A stretch of DNA of 64,000 nt from positions 62,001 to 126,000 of the forward strand of contig WTGI01000087.1 in the NCBI GenBank assembly GCA_011523635.1, read 5' to 3'. Below, one piece after another: positions 16,834-24,947 of this stretch (position 1 is its first letter; each line of letters opens with the position of its first letter). The DNA comes from Acidimicrobiia bacterium (GTDB taxonomy: Bacteria; Actinomycetota; Acidimicrobiia; Spongiisociales; Spongiisociaceae). Both the position numbers and the translations under genes were made by a program. The notes under the pieces were generated by a model that was not told the DNA's origin, made no database searches, and saw only the letters and a program-made list of their open reading frames with translations.

Positions 16834-17583
16834 CTACAGGCCTTCCAGGCGGGACACGGGCCAGAACCGGATGAAAGCGCGGCCCACGACGGTGTCGACC
16901 GGAACCGGCCCGAAGGTGCGGCTGTCGCGGCTGTTGTTGCGGTTGTCACCCATCACCCACACGTGCCCGTCGGGTATGTAGATCGGGCCCAGGTCGGCCA
17001 TCCGGGCGCCCGGCGGCACGTAGGGCTCGTTCAGAACCAGGCCGTTGACTATCACCCGGTTGCCCCGGACCTCCAGCCGGTCGCCGCCGACCGCGATCAC
17101 TCGCTTGATCAGATCCTCCACGCGCGCCACCCGGATACCGACCGCCTCGACAACGTGGCGGACCATGCTCTCCCAGATCGGCTCGGGCGGATCCTCGTAC
17201 TCCATTGGCATGTCGAAGACGATCACCTCGCCCCGGTCGGGACCGTCGAGGAGGTAGGCGATCCTGCTGACCAACACCCGGTCATCGATCTCCAGCGTGG
17301 GGATCATCGACTCGGAGGGGATGAAGAAGGCCTGGACAAGGAAGACCTTGACCAGTACCGCCACGACCAGGGCCAGGAGCAGCACGCCGGTGGCCTCCCG
17401 CACGAACCGGGCGCCGTGGCGCCGCACCGGGGGTGATGGCGAGGCGTGCGCCCGCGCTGGGGCACGATCCGCTCCGGGTCGTTCCCGACCCGGTGGCGGG
17501 AGAGGGGGCGGCTGGTCGATCACCCGTGGCCGATCAGCACAACGGCGCCGGTGCGCAAATCCATCCGGGGCCTCCGAGGGCAC
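16834..17583 (-). CDS. lepB: Signal peptidase I
   Basis: Membrane serine protease that removes signal peptides after Sec/Tat export. The catalytic Ser is residue 92 in PSESMIPTL and the general-base Lys is residue 160 in LIKRVIAVGGD. Box E is MGDNRNNSRDSR. One transmembrane helix (~66-88) follows an unusually long Pro/Arg-rich cytoplasmic leader of about 60 residues. The start used is GTG 17581-17583; a shorter start inside the leader cannot be excluded. It lies downstream of rplS, the conserved actinobacterial order. Confidence 0.93.
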   Translation of the reverse strand: MPSEAPDGFAHRRRCADRPRVIDQPPPLPPPGRERPGADRAPARAHASPSPPVRRHGARFVREATGVLLLALVVAVLVKVFLVQAFFIPSESMIPTLEIDDRVLVSRIAYLLDGPDRGEVIVFDMPMEYEDPPEPIWESMVRHVVEAVGIRVARVEDLIKRVIAVGGDRLEVRGNRVIVNGLVLNEPYVPPGARMADLGPIYIPDGHVWVMGDNRNNSRDSRTFGPVPVDTVVGRAFIRFWPVSRLEGL

Positions 17584-17620
17584 CGGAACGTTGTCACTCC
17601 GCGGGCCGGCGGTATGTCTC

Positions 17621-17962
17621 CTACCGCTTCTCCTTGATGCGCGCCGCCCTACCGACCCGGCCTCTCAGGTAGTAGAGCTTGGCGCGGCGGACCTGCCCGC
17701 GACGGGTCACCTCGATCTTCTGGACGATCGGGGCGTGAACCGGGAAGATGCGCTCCACCCCTACGCCGAAGCTGATCTTGCGAACGGTGAAGGTTTCGGA
17801 GAGGCCGCCGCCGTCCCGGGCGATTACCACCCCTTCGAATATCTGGATGCGCTCCCGGCCGCCCTCGACCACGCGAACGTGTACCTTGACGGTGTCGCCG
17901 GGACGGAAATCGGGCACTTCCTCGCGCAGATGGGCGCGCTCGACATACTGGAGGTCGTTCAT
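17621..17962 (-). CDS. rplS: 50S ribosomal protein L19
   Basis: 113-aa L19, located at the 30S-50S interface. Family features seen are [52 protein letters not shown] and the basic C-terminus [24 protein letters not shown] 17960-17962 is preceded by a strong GAGGAG ribosome-binding site; a much longer upstream frame overlaps trmD and is not coding. Downstream of trmD, upstream of lepB. Confidence 0.97.
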   Translation of the reverse strand: MNDLQYVERAHLREEVPDFRPGDTVKVHVRVVEGGRERIQIFEGVVIARDGGGLSETFTVRKISFGVGVERIFPVHAPIVQKIEVTRRGQVRRAKLYYLRGRVGRAARIKEKR

Positions 17963-18102
17963 CGAGGTCTCCTCACGATCGCGATCCTGCCGGACCCGCG
18001 ACCAGGCTGCTTCGAGAGATCGTGGGTCTGCCTGACAGGGTAAGCAGCCCAGGCAGTTTACCCAGCTCCGAGGGCCGATTCCAACAAGAACCGGCCACCC
18101 TC

Positions 18103-18768
18103 CTACGCGAGCAGGTCGGGACGCCGTTCCCGGGTTCTCTCCACTCGTTGTGCCTCTCGCCAGGTCTCGATCCGCCCGTGGTCCCCCGAAACCAGGACTT
18201 CCGGCACGGACCGGCCCCTGAATACGGCGGGTCGGGTGTACTGGGGTTCCTCGAGCAGGCCATCCCGGAACGACTCGTTGTCCAGCGACCGGGGGTTGCC
18301 GAGCACGCTGGGCAGCAGGCGGGCCACCCCTTCTATGACGGCCAGCGCGGCGGCGTCGCCCCCGGCCAGGACGAAGTCGCCCAGCGAGACTTCCTCGTCG
18401 ATGAACTCCTCGACGAATCGCTCGTCCACACCTTCGTACCGGCCGCATACCAGGGTCAACGCCTCGTACCCCGCCAGCCGGTCCAGCGTGCTCTGGCGGA
18501 GGGGCCGCCCGGCCGGTGTCAAGAGCACCTTGTGGGTATGGAGCCGGCTCTCGATGGCATCAGCCAGCGGACCGGGCATGAGCACCATCCCGGCGCCCCC
18601 GCCGAAGGGAGCATCGTCGACCTGGCGATGAACGCCGATCCCGTACTCGCGGAGGTTGATGAAGCTCAGATCCATGGCGCCGGTTTGCACGGCCTTGGCG
18701 ACCACGCCCACCCCGGTCGGGCCGCTGAAGAACCCGGGGAACAGGGTTATGACCGCCACGTCGATCAT
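18103..18768 (-). CDS. trmD: tRNA (guanine-37-N1)-methyltransferase TrmD
   Basis: SPOUT-class methyltransferase that makes m1G37 in tRNA to prevent frameshifting. The 221 aa contain [29 protein letters not shown], and [23 protein letters not shown] with the knot residues. The C-terminal helical domain starts [11 protein letters not shown]. The start is ATG 18766-18768. In most actinobacteria rimM is directly upstream; here cofH-cofG occupy that place. Confidence 0.96.
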   Translation of the reverse strand: MIDVAVITLFPGFFSGPTGVGVVAKAVQTGAMDLSFINLREYGIGVHRQVDDAPFGGGAGMVLMPGPLADAIESRLHTHKVLLTPAGRPLRQSTLDRLAGYEALTLVCGRYEGVDERFVEEFIDEEVSLGDFVLAGGDAAALAVIEGVARLLPSVLGNPRSLDNESFRDGLLEEPQYTRPAVFRGRSVPEVLVSGDHGRIETWREAQRVERTRERRPDLLA

Positions 18769-18823
18769 GGTTCTCTCCCTACCGTCTCGATCGCGACGAG
18801 ACCGGCCGGGTGACCGCGCGTCC

Positions 18824-20713
18824 TCAGATGCGAGGCCGGACCCGGCCCTCGACCGCGCGGTAGAGCGTATCGCGCCGGGCCGGAGTACGTCCGGCCTCCT
18901 CGATCACCGCCTCGAGCTCCGCAGCACCGACCTCCTGGCCGTGCGACGCGCCGGCGGCGCGCGAGATCGTCTCGTTCATCAAGGTGCCGCCCAGGTCATT
19001 GCAGCCGGCCGAAAGGAGCCGGGCGGCGCCGTCGGTGCCCAGCTTCACCCACGACGCCTGGATGTTGGGAACCAGGCCATCCAGAGCCAGGCGGGCAACC
19101 GCATGAACCAGGACCACCTCGTCCCAGGTGGGGCCGGGCCGCGCCCGTCCCCGGAGGTAGATCGGCGCTCCCATGTGGACGAACGGGAGCGGCACCAGCT
19201 CCGTGAAGCCGCCCGTACGGCGCTGGATCTCCCGGATGACCTCCAGGTGGTTGGCCCAGGACAGGGGGTCGTCGATGTGGCCGAACATGATGGTGGACGT
19301 CGACCGGAGGCCCAACTCGTGGGCGGTGAGCATCACCTCGGCCCACTGTGACGTGCGGATCTTGTCGGGGCACAGGTGCTTGCGGATCCTGTCGTCGAGA
19401 ATCTCCGCCGCCGTCCCCGGCAAGGTGCCGAGACCGGCCTCTTGCAGCATCTCGAGGAACGCCCGGACCGGCATGCCGAGAGTTTCCGCCCCCTGCCACA
19501 CCTCCAGCGGCGTGAAGCCGTGGACATGCATCTCGGGCGCCGCCGCCTTGATCGACGACAATACGTCTACGTAGAACCGGCCGGTGAACTCAGGATGTAT
19601 CCCCCCCTGGAGACAAACCTCGGTGGCGCCACGCGCCGCCGCCTCGGTGGTGCGGTTCACCACCTCCTCGATGGACATGAGGTAGGGGTCACCGCGCAGG
19701 TTCAGGCTGCGAGGTCCCTTCGAGAATGCACAGAAGCCACACCGGAAGTAGCAGACGTTGGTGTAGTTGATGTTGCGGTTCACCACGTAGGTAACGGTGT
19801 CCCCCACCCGTTCCCCTCGGAGGACATCCGCCACCGCGGCGATCGCGTCCACATCGTCGCCACGAGCCGACAGGAGCGTGGCGGTCTCGGGCACGCTCGG
19901 TGGCGTTCCCTGAAGCGAGCGATCGAGAATGGCCCGAACCTCCGGCGAGGCTTGGGCCATCCCGCGCCAAGCCCCGTCCGTCCACAAAGCGTCCGGCCAG
20001 GCCGCGGATATCCTCCGCGGGCTGAGAGGCGGCGAGGTCGCCATGCCGGGAGCCCACGCGTATCGAGGACGGGCGTACCCTCCTCCGTCGACCAGGTCCA
20101 GGTACACCTTCAACAGATCTCTCGACAACGCATCCCGGGCTTCGTCCACCGTGATCCCGCCGGGCACGGCCACCCGCTCGACCAGCCGACCGCCAAGCGC
20201 CACCCTGAGCTCACCGATCCTCTCGGTGTCCCAATCACGCAGGAGGAGGTCGCGGGCGCCTTCATCGACCGCGGCGACGGCTTCGACCACCGAGTCGGCG
20301 AACACCGAGGGCCGCGCGCCGATGGTAGGAAGGCCACAGATGTCCGCAGCTTCGCCCACCCGGCTCCGTCCGGTGCGCAGGAAAGCGGCTCCCGTTCTTG
20401 CCACGGCGTCGATGACCTCGGACCTGCTGCCCGTGTGGACCACCGTTAGCCGCCAACCGGCAACGCCCTGAGCCGACAGTTCCAGGGCCTGATCCGGCGG
20501 GACCACCCAGGAGATGACCTCTTCATCCGCCGCACCAACGGACACCGGAAGCAATCCTCCCGACAGGCAGGCCGTTACCGACGACTCGTCTGTGGATGGC
20601 AACTCGAGAGACGTGGTGCCTTCGGCGCGACGGGTGCCGGCCGTTGCCTCCGTGACCTGGTGAGCAGGTCGAAGGCGGCAGAACGTGATGTCGGTGTGGG
20701 CCCGATGTTTCAC
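18824..20713 (-). CDS. cofH: FO synthase subunit 2 (CofH) with a ~255-residue N-terminal extension
   Basis: Radical SAM enzyme that joins tyrosine-derived hydroxybenzyl to diaminouracil in F420 biosynthesis. The CofH core (residues ~256-629) has VVNRNINYTNVCYFRCGFC with the cluster ligands Cys321, Cys325, Cys328, then EVCLQGGIHPE, HVHGFTPLEV, PGTAAEILDD and GTDGAARLLSAGCNDLGGT. The protein is 629 aa because residues 1-255 precede the core. This part is not CofG (which is encoded next door), and I do not recognise it. It has alternating hydrophobic strands and helices (WRLTVVHTG, AAFLRTG, ARDLLLRDW, VAVPGGITVDEARDAL), suggesting an alpha/beta domain. The GTG at 20711-20713 shares GTGA with the cofG stop, and the frame is open throughout, supporting translation of the extension. 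Confidence 0.88.
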   Translation of the reverse strand: MKHRAHTDITFCRLRPAHQVTEATAGTRRAEGTTSLELPSTDESSVTACLSGGLLPVSVGAADEEVISWVVPPDQALELSAQGVAGWRLTVVHTGSRSEVIDAVARTGAAFLRTGRSRVGEAADICGLPTIGARPSVFADSVVEAVAAVDEGARDLLLRDWDTERIGELRVALGGRLVERVAVPGGITVDEARDALSRDLLKVYLDLVDGGGYARPRYAWAPGMATSPPLSPRRISAAWPDALWTDGAWRGMAQASPEVRAILDRSLQGTPPSVPETATLLSARGDDVDAIAAVADVLRGERVGDTVTYVVNRNINYTNVCYFRCGFCAFSKGPRSLNLRGDPYLMSIEEVVNRTTEAAARGATEVCLQGGIHPEFTGRFYVDVLSSIKAAAPEMHVHGFTPLEVWQGAETLGMPVRAFLEMLQEAGLGTLPGTAAEILDDRIRKHLCPDKIRTSQWAEVMLTAHELGLRSTSTIMFGHIDDPLSWANHLEVIREIQRRTGGFTELVPLPFVHMGAPIYLRGRARPGPTWDEVVLVHAVARLALDGLVPNIQASWVKLGTDGAARLLSAGCNDLGGTLMNETISRAAGASHGQEVGAAELEAVIEEAGRTPARRDTLYRAVEGRVRPRI

Positions 20714-21861
20714 AGGGATGCCTCCAACCGGACGTCTTTGAGCATCCTCCTAGCGTACCCGCGCTCATCGGTCGCGGCGCGCGCCCGGCCGATCAGGCCA
20801 CGGTCTATCCAGGTGTCGCTGATGAACTCCGGATAGACGGGAAGGCGGGGCCTCAGTTCGAAACCGTGGGCCTCCGTCCGGGCTCTGAGCTCGTCCAGAT
20901 GGGGCCAGGGCGCCTCCGGGTTCACCCAATCTATCGTGAGCGGTGACACGCCTCCCCAGTCGTTGATGCCGGCCTCCAGGTAGATCTCGTACCGCTCGGT
21001 GAGGTTGGGAGGCACCTGCAGGTTCATCTCCGGTCCGAGGATCCAGCGAGCTACCGCCACCACCCTGGCGAACCACGCCGGTATGGGCTCGGCCGATCTA
21101 CGCATCAGAGTGTCGGCCTTGGCCCGGAAGTTCTGGATGATGACCTCCTGGATGTGGCCCCAGCGGGCATGTACCTCCCGGATTGCGAACAGGCTGTCGA
21201 CGATCTCGGAGGTGGTCTCACCGATCCCGACCAGGACTCCGGTTGTGAACGGGACCCGCGCCGCACCGGCCGCCTCGATGGTCCTCATCCGGACGGCCGG
21301 ATCCTTGTCGGGACAGTTGTGGTGAGGCATCCCGGGCTCCATCAGGCGGGGGGAGATGTTCTCGAGCATCAGGCCCATCGACACGTTGGTCGGGCGTAGG
21401 GACTCGATTTCGGGGCTGGTCATGATCCCAGGATTGGCATGGGGGAACAGACCCGTCTTCTCCACGATCAGTTCGCTCATAGCCCGGACGTAGCCGATAG
21501 TGGTGCCGTGACCCTGGGAGTCCAGGAACGCTCGTGCCTGGGCCCAGCGTTCCTCGGGACGGTCGCCCAGCGTGAGAAGCGCCTCGGAACACCCGGCCGC
21601 ATCACCCGCCTCGGTGATAGCCAGCACGTCATCGGGCGTCAGGTACTCGCCTCCTGCTCCGGGTGGCTTGGCGAAGGTGCAGTAGGTGCAGACGTCCCGG
21701 CACAGGGTGGTGATCGGAACGAACACCTTGGGGCTGTACGTGATCTTCCGGCCCCGCCCTTCGTCGCGGATCCGGCCGGCGCGCTCGAACAGGGGGCGAG
21801 TATCCAGCTTCCCATCTATGTAATCGACAGCACGCTGGTGGTCGGGAGGCGGGTAACCCAT
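20710..21861 (-). CDS. cofG: FO synthase subunit 1 (CofG)
   Basis: Radical SAM partner of CofH; generates the deazaflavin ring of FO, the F420 chromophore. The 383-aa protein has the cluster motif CRDVCTYC (Cys54, Cys58, Cys61), EALLTLGDRPE, YVRAMSELIVEKTGLFPHANPG, TTGVLVGIGET and WGGVSPLTIDWVNPE. ATG 21859-21861 (MGYPPPDH) is chosen; an open frame extends 30 codons upstream without family similarity. It overlaps cofH by 4 nt. In mycobacteria the two activities are fused (FbiC); here they are separate genes. Confidence 0.95.
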   Translation of the reverse strand: MGYPPPDHQRAVDYIDGKLDTRPLFERAGRIRDEGRGRKITYSPKVFVPITTLCRDVCTYCTFAKPPGAGGEYLTPDDVLAITEAGDAAGCSEALLTLGDRPEERWAQARAFLDSQGHGTTIGYVRAMSELIVEKTGLFPHANPGIMTSPEIESLRPTNVSMGLMLENISPRLMEPGMPHHNCPDKDPAVRMRTIEAAGAARVPFTTGVLVGIGETTSEIVDSLFAIREVHARWGHIQEVIIQNFRAKADTLMRRSAEPIPAWFARVVAVARWILGPEMNLQVPPNLTERYEIYLEAGINDWGGVSPLTIDWVNPEAPWPHLDELRARTEAHGFELRPRLPVYPEFISDTWIDRGLIGRARAATDERGYARRMLKDVRLEASL

Positions 21862-22022
21862 TCGAGCAACGGATCTTAGAGGGTGCGGGTACAGGTAGGT
21901 CCCCGCACCGGTCCGTCCTAATCGATCGGCCCGGCCGGGCGCCGGATCCACCTATGCGCCGGTGGCACCCCACGAGGACATTCCGGGTCAGCCACGCAGT
22001 CTGGGGGTAGAGTGGACGGAGC

Positions 22023-23672
22023 GTGAAACTCACCCTGGGCACCTTCCGGGAATACACCCCGAGCAACTTCCAGGATGATGCGTTCGGAGGCATCACCGCG
22101 GCAGTGGTTGCTCTGCCCCTGTCGTTGGCGTTCGGGGTGGCATCGGGCCTGGGCGCCATCGCCGGACTGTACGGCGCCATCGCGGTCGGCTTCTTCGCCG
22201 CGGTATTCGGAGGCACCAACACCCAGATCTCCGGTCCGACCGCGCCGCTGGCCGTGGCTATATCCGTGGTGTTCATCTCCACCGGCGAGAGCCTGACCCA
22301 GACCCTCACGGTGGCGGTGCTGGCCGGCGTCTTCCAGATACTCATCGGGGCGCTGCGGCTCGGTAGCTACATCGCCTACACCCCTTACCCGGTGGTGTCC
22401 GGGTTCACAACCGGCGTTGGCGGCATCATCCTGTTCGTGACCACGCTGCCGCTGCTCGGCGCCGAGCACGCCCTGGGAGGTCCGCTGGCGGCCGTGCGGG
22501 GGTGGCCCGACGCGCTTGCCAACATCAACCTCGGCGCCGTAGTTCTCGGCGCTACGGCCATCGGTGTCAGCATAATCTGGCCCCAACGGCTCCGAACGGT
22601 CCTGCCCACCTCGGTAGTGGCGCTGGTGGCGGGCACGGTACTGGGCTTCACGGTCTTCACAGGCGCTCCCACCATCGGTGAGGTACCCACCGGGCTGCCC
22701 GGCATCGCCCTGCCCTCGCTTACCCTCGGCATCCTGGCCGATTCCGCCCTCCCGGCGCTGACGATCGCTCTCATCGCCTCGATCAACAGCCTCCTCACCG
22801 CCCTGGTAGCGGACTCGATGACGGGCGACGACCACAACCCCAACCGGGAGCTGATCGGGGTGGGCATGGGCAACGTCATCGCCGGGCTGATCGGCGCCAT
22901 CCCGGGCGCCGGCGCCACCACGGCCACCGCGGCCAACATCCGCGCCGGCGGCCGCACCCGGGTCTCGGGCGTGATATGCGCCGCCCTCATCCTGGCTCTG
23001 GTCCTGGGGCTCGGGCGCTACGTCGACCGGATCCCCCACGCCGTCCTGGCCGGCATCCTGGCGAAGGTGGGCTTCGACATCATCGACTGGCGCTTCTTTG
23101 CCCGGTTCCGCTTCATCCAGCGCGAGCACTTCCTCGTCATGCTGATCACGCTGGGCTTCGCCGTGTTCGTGGACCTGGTGACGGCGGTGGGCATCGGCCT
23201 GATCGCCGCCGCCCTCACCAGCGCCCGGCAGTTCGAACTGCTGGAGCTCGAGAGCATCGTGTCCGTTCCCCTGCTCGATACCAGCTTCCTCGGCAGCCTC
23301 GACCTCGACGGGGACGATGACGATTTCGACATGTTCTCCGCCCGGGTGGGCCTGGTCAAGCTGCGAGGAACCTTCACTGTCGCCTCGGCCAAACGGATGA
23401 CCAGGTCGATCGGTTACGACATCCGAGAGCACGAGGTGGTGATCCTCGACTTCTCCGAGACCCTGTACGTGGACCCGAGTGCGGCCCAGGTGGTGGGGAG
23501 GCTGATCGACACCGCTCTGGCGGAGCAAACCCAGTGCATCGTGATGGGCCTGGATGGGCATGCCAAGGCCAGCCTGGAGGCCTTTGAGGTCCTGCGCCGC
23601 GTGCCTGGTGATCGCTTCACCGCGGACCTCGACGAGGCGAGAGAGTTGGCCAAGACCCTGCTCGATAAGTAG
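22023..23672 (+). CDS. SulP family anion transporter with C-terminal STAS domain
   Basis: 549-aa SLC26/SulP-type membrane protein. The N-terminal ~410 residues hold the hydrophobic core with GGITAAVVALPLSLAFGVASG, the conserved GPTAPLAVAISVVF stretch, and later GDDHNPNRELIGVGMGN and GAIPGAGATTATAAN. A STAS domain follows (~430-549, VILDFSETLYVDPSAAQVV). Family substrates include sulfate and bicarbonate; the GPTAP motif and length are compatible with BicA-like bicarbonate carriers, but substrate is not decidable here. The start is GTG 22023 preceded by GGAGC. It is divergent from cofG and convergent with rimM, its stop abutting the rimM stop. Confidence 0.9.
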   Translation: MKLTLGTFREYTPSNFQDDAFGGITAAVVALPLSLAFGVASGLGAIAGLYGAIAVGFFAAVFGGTNTQISGPTAPLAVAISVVFISTGESLTQTLTVAVLAGVFQILIGALRLGSYIAYTPYPVVSGFTTGVGGIILFVTTLPLLGAEHALGGPLAAVRGWPDALANINLGAVVLGATAIGVSIIWPQRLRTVLPTSVVALVAGTVLGFTVFTGAPTIGEVPTGLPGIALPSLTLGILADSALPALTIALIASINSLLTALVADSMTGDDHNPNRELIGVGMGNVIAGLIGAIPGAGATTATAANIRAGGRTRVSGVICAALILALVLGLGRYVDRIPHAVLAGILAKVGFDIIDWRFFARFRFIQREHFLVMLITLGFAVFVDLVTAVGIGLIAAALTSARQFELLELESIVSVPLLDTSFLGSLDLDGDDDDFDMFSARVGLVKLRGTFTVASAKRMTRSIGYDIREHEVVILDFSETLYVDPSAAQVVGRLIDTALAEQTQCIVMGLDGHAKASLEAFEVLRRVPGDRFTADLDEARELAKTLLDK

Positions 23673-23682
23673 TCAACGACTA
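23670..23682. repeat. Minimal stop-codon palindrome between convergent sulP and rimM
   Basis: TAGTC-AAC-GACTA is a 5-bp inverted repeat with a 3-nt loop. It contains the sulP TAG and the rimM TGA and resembles a single pair of inverted units of the window's heptamer family. The short length makes chance possible. Confidence 0.4.
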
Positions 23683-24167
23683 CCGAATAGGCCTTCGGGT
23701 GGGTCCACCCGGAGCCAACCACCGGTCACATCCACCTCCGGGACGAGGGCTTCCACGAAAGGGACCTCGACGACCGAGCCGTCATGGCACTTGACCACGA
23801 GCCGATCCTGCGCGGCATCGATCAGGTCCTCCACCACGCCGACGGTCGAGGAGCCGACCCGCACTTCCAGCCCGATCAGCTGATCAGGCCAGTACTCGCC
23901 GGGCTCCAGCCGCCTCCGATCCCTCTCGTTGATCAGTAGGTCTGCGCCGACGAGGCGCTTCGCCTGCTCTGCGGAGGTGATGCCGGCGAACTCGGCGATC
24001 GGATCCCCGGATCGGGCCCGGACGCTCCTGAGGACCAGGAGCGGGGCGACGGTCATGCGGGTGCGAAACCGCGCCGGCGGGACGAAGCGTTGTGGATGGT
24101 CGGACTCGACCCGTACGCGCACCGCGCCGTCGATCCCGTGGACACCGACGATGCGCCCGACCACCAC
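23673..24167 (-). CDS. rimM: Ribosome maturation factor RimM
   Basis: 16S rRNA processing factor that binds S19 in the 30S head. The 164-aa protein starts MVVGRIVGVHGIDGAVRV, the family signature, and has a C-terminal PRC-barrel region (GEYWPDQLIGLEVR, VPFVEALVPEVDVTGGWLRV). The start GTG is 24165-24167. It lies downstream of the KH-domain gene. Its usual neighbour trmD is separated from it here by sulP and cofG-cofH. Confidence 0.94.
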   Translation of the reverse strand: MVVGRIVGVHGIDGAVRVRVESDHPQRFVPPARFRTRMTVAPLLVLRSVRARSGDPIAEFAGITSAEQAKRLVGADLLINERDRRRLEPGEYWPDQLIGLEVRVGSSTVGVVEDLIDAAQDRLVVKCHDGSVVEVPFVEALVPEVDVTGGWLRVDPPEGLFGSR

Positions 24168-24252
24168 CGGTTCCCCGGCAGGCCGGCCGGCGCCCGGCGA
24201 CGGAGGCTTCGCTACCGCGCCTGCCTCCTGCCGCCGGGTCGGTACCGAGCGC

Positions 24253-24501
24253 TCAATCGACGAATTCGACCCCGACGGTAAGGCCTTCTTCCTCGGCGGC
24301 CGCCTGGGCGACGGTCCGGATGGCCCGCGCCACCCTTCCGCCCCGGCCGATCACCCGACCCATCTCGCCGGGCGCAGTTTTCACCTCGGCGAGCATCCTG
24401 TCCTCACCCTGGTCGATCATCGTGACCTCGACGGCCTCGGTGTCGTCAACGATCGACGTGACCACGTACCGGATGACGCGTTCGACGATCGCCCCGCTCA
24501 T
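24253..24501 (-). CDS. khpA: KH-domain RNA-binding protein KhpA (YlqC family)
   Basis: 82-aa single KH domain protein with the GxxG loop in [15 protein letters not shown] (residues ~48-62). KhpA homologues bind RNA and influence cell division and envelope synthesis in Gram-positive bacteria. ATG 24499-24501 overlaps the rpsP stop as ATGA, so it is coupled to rpsP. Order rpsP-khpA-rimM is conserved in actinobacteria (Rv2909c-Rv2908c-Rv2907c). Confidence 0.94.
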   Translation of the reverse strand: MSGAIVERVIRYVVTSIVDDTEAVEVTMIDQGEDRMLAEVKTAPGEMGRVIGRGGRVARAIRTVAQAAAEEEGLTVGVEFVD

Positions 24502-24944
24502 GATCCACCATCCTCTTGTTCCTCTTGTTCCTCTTGTTCATCGGCGGAAGGTTCCTCCGCCTCCTCCTCCGGAGCAACGGCCGGTTCCTCCACGGACGCC
24601 TCGTCGGCACCCTCCGGAGACTCCGTAACGTCCGGCTCGGGGGCAGGGCTCGGAGGAGGGTCGTCAAGACGGTAGACGCCCGCCCGTGACACCTTCGGTT
24701 GAGCGACCGCCCCGGAGATCTCGAGTAGCTTCTGCACCCGGTCGGTGGGTTGTGCGCCGGTACCAAGCCAGTACCGGGCCCGGTCGTTGTCGATCTCGAC
24801 CAGCGAAGGCTCCCCCCGCGGGTCGTAGCGACCGATCGACTCGATGATGCGACCGTCCCTGGGGGATCGCGCATCGGCCACCACCACCCGGTAGGTCGGT
24901 TGCTTCTTCTTACCCATACGCCTGAGGCGGATCTTCACCGCCAT
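24498..24944 (-). CDS. rpsP: 30S ribosomal protein S16 with long acidic tail
   Basis: S16, a structural protein of the 30S body. The first ~85 residues are the S16 core ([32 protein letters not shown]). The remaining ~60 residues form a low-complexity Glu/Pro/Ala tail ending [14 protein letters not shown]. Actinobacterial S16 proteins are often extended, but this tail is strongly acidic and repetitive at DNA level (tandem GTTCCTCTT units near 24515-24540 on the plus strand). The start ATG is 24942-24944. It lies 3 nt downstream of ffh. Confidence 0.95.
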   Translation of the reverse strand: MAVKIRLRRMGKKKQPTYRVVVADARSPRDGRIIESIGRYDPRGEPSLVEIDNDRARYWLGTGAQPTDRVQKLLEISGAVAQPKVSRAGVYRLDDPPPSPAPEPDVTESPEGADEASVEEPAVAPEEEAEEPSADEQEEQEEQEDGGS

Positions 24945-24947
24945 TCG

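Noticed and set aside
21918-23561. 547-aa minus-strand open frame opposite the SulP gene
   Set aside because: Asp/Gly/His/Gln-rich shadow; the SulP/STAS protein on the plus strand is unambiguous.
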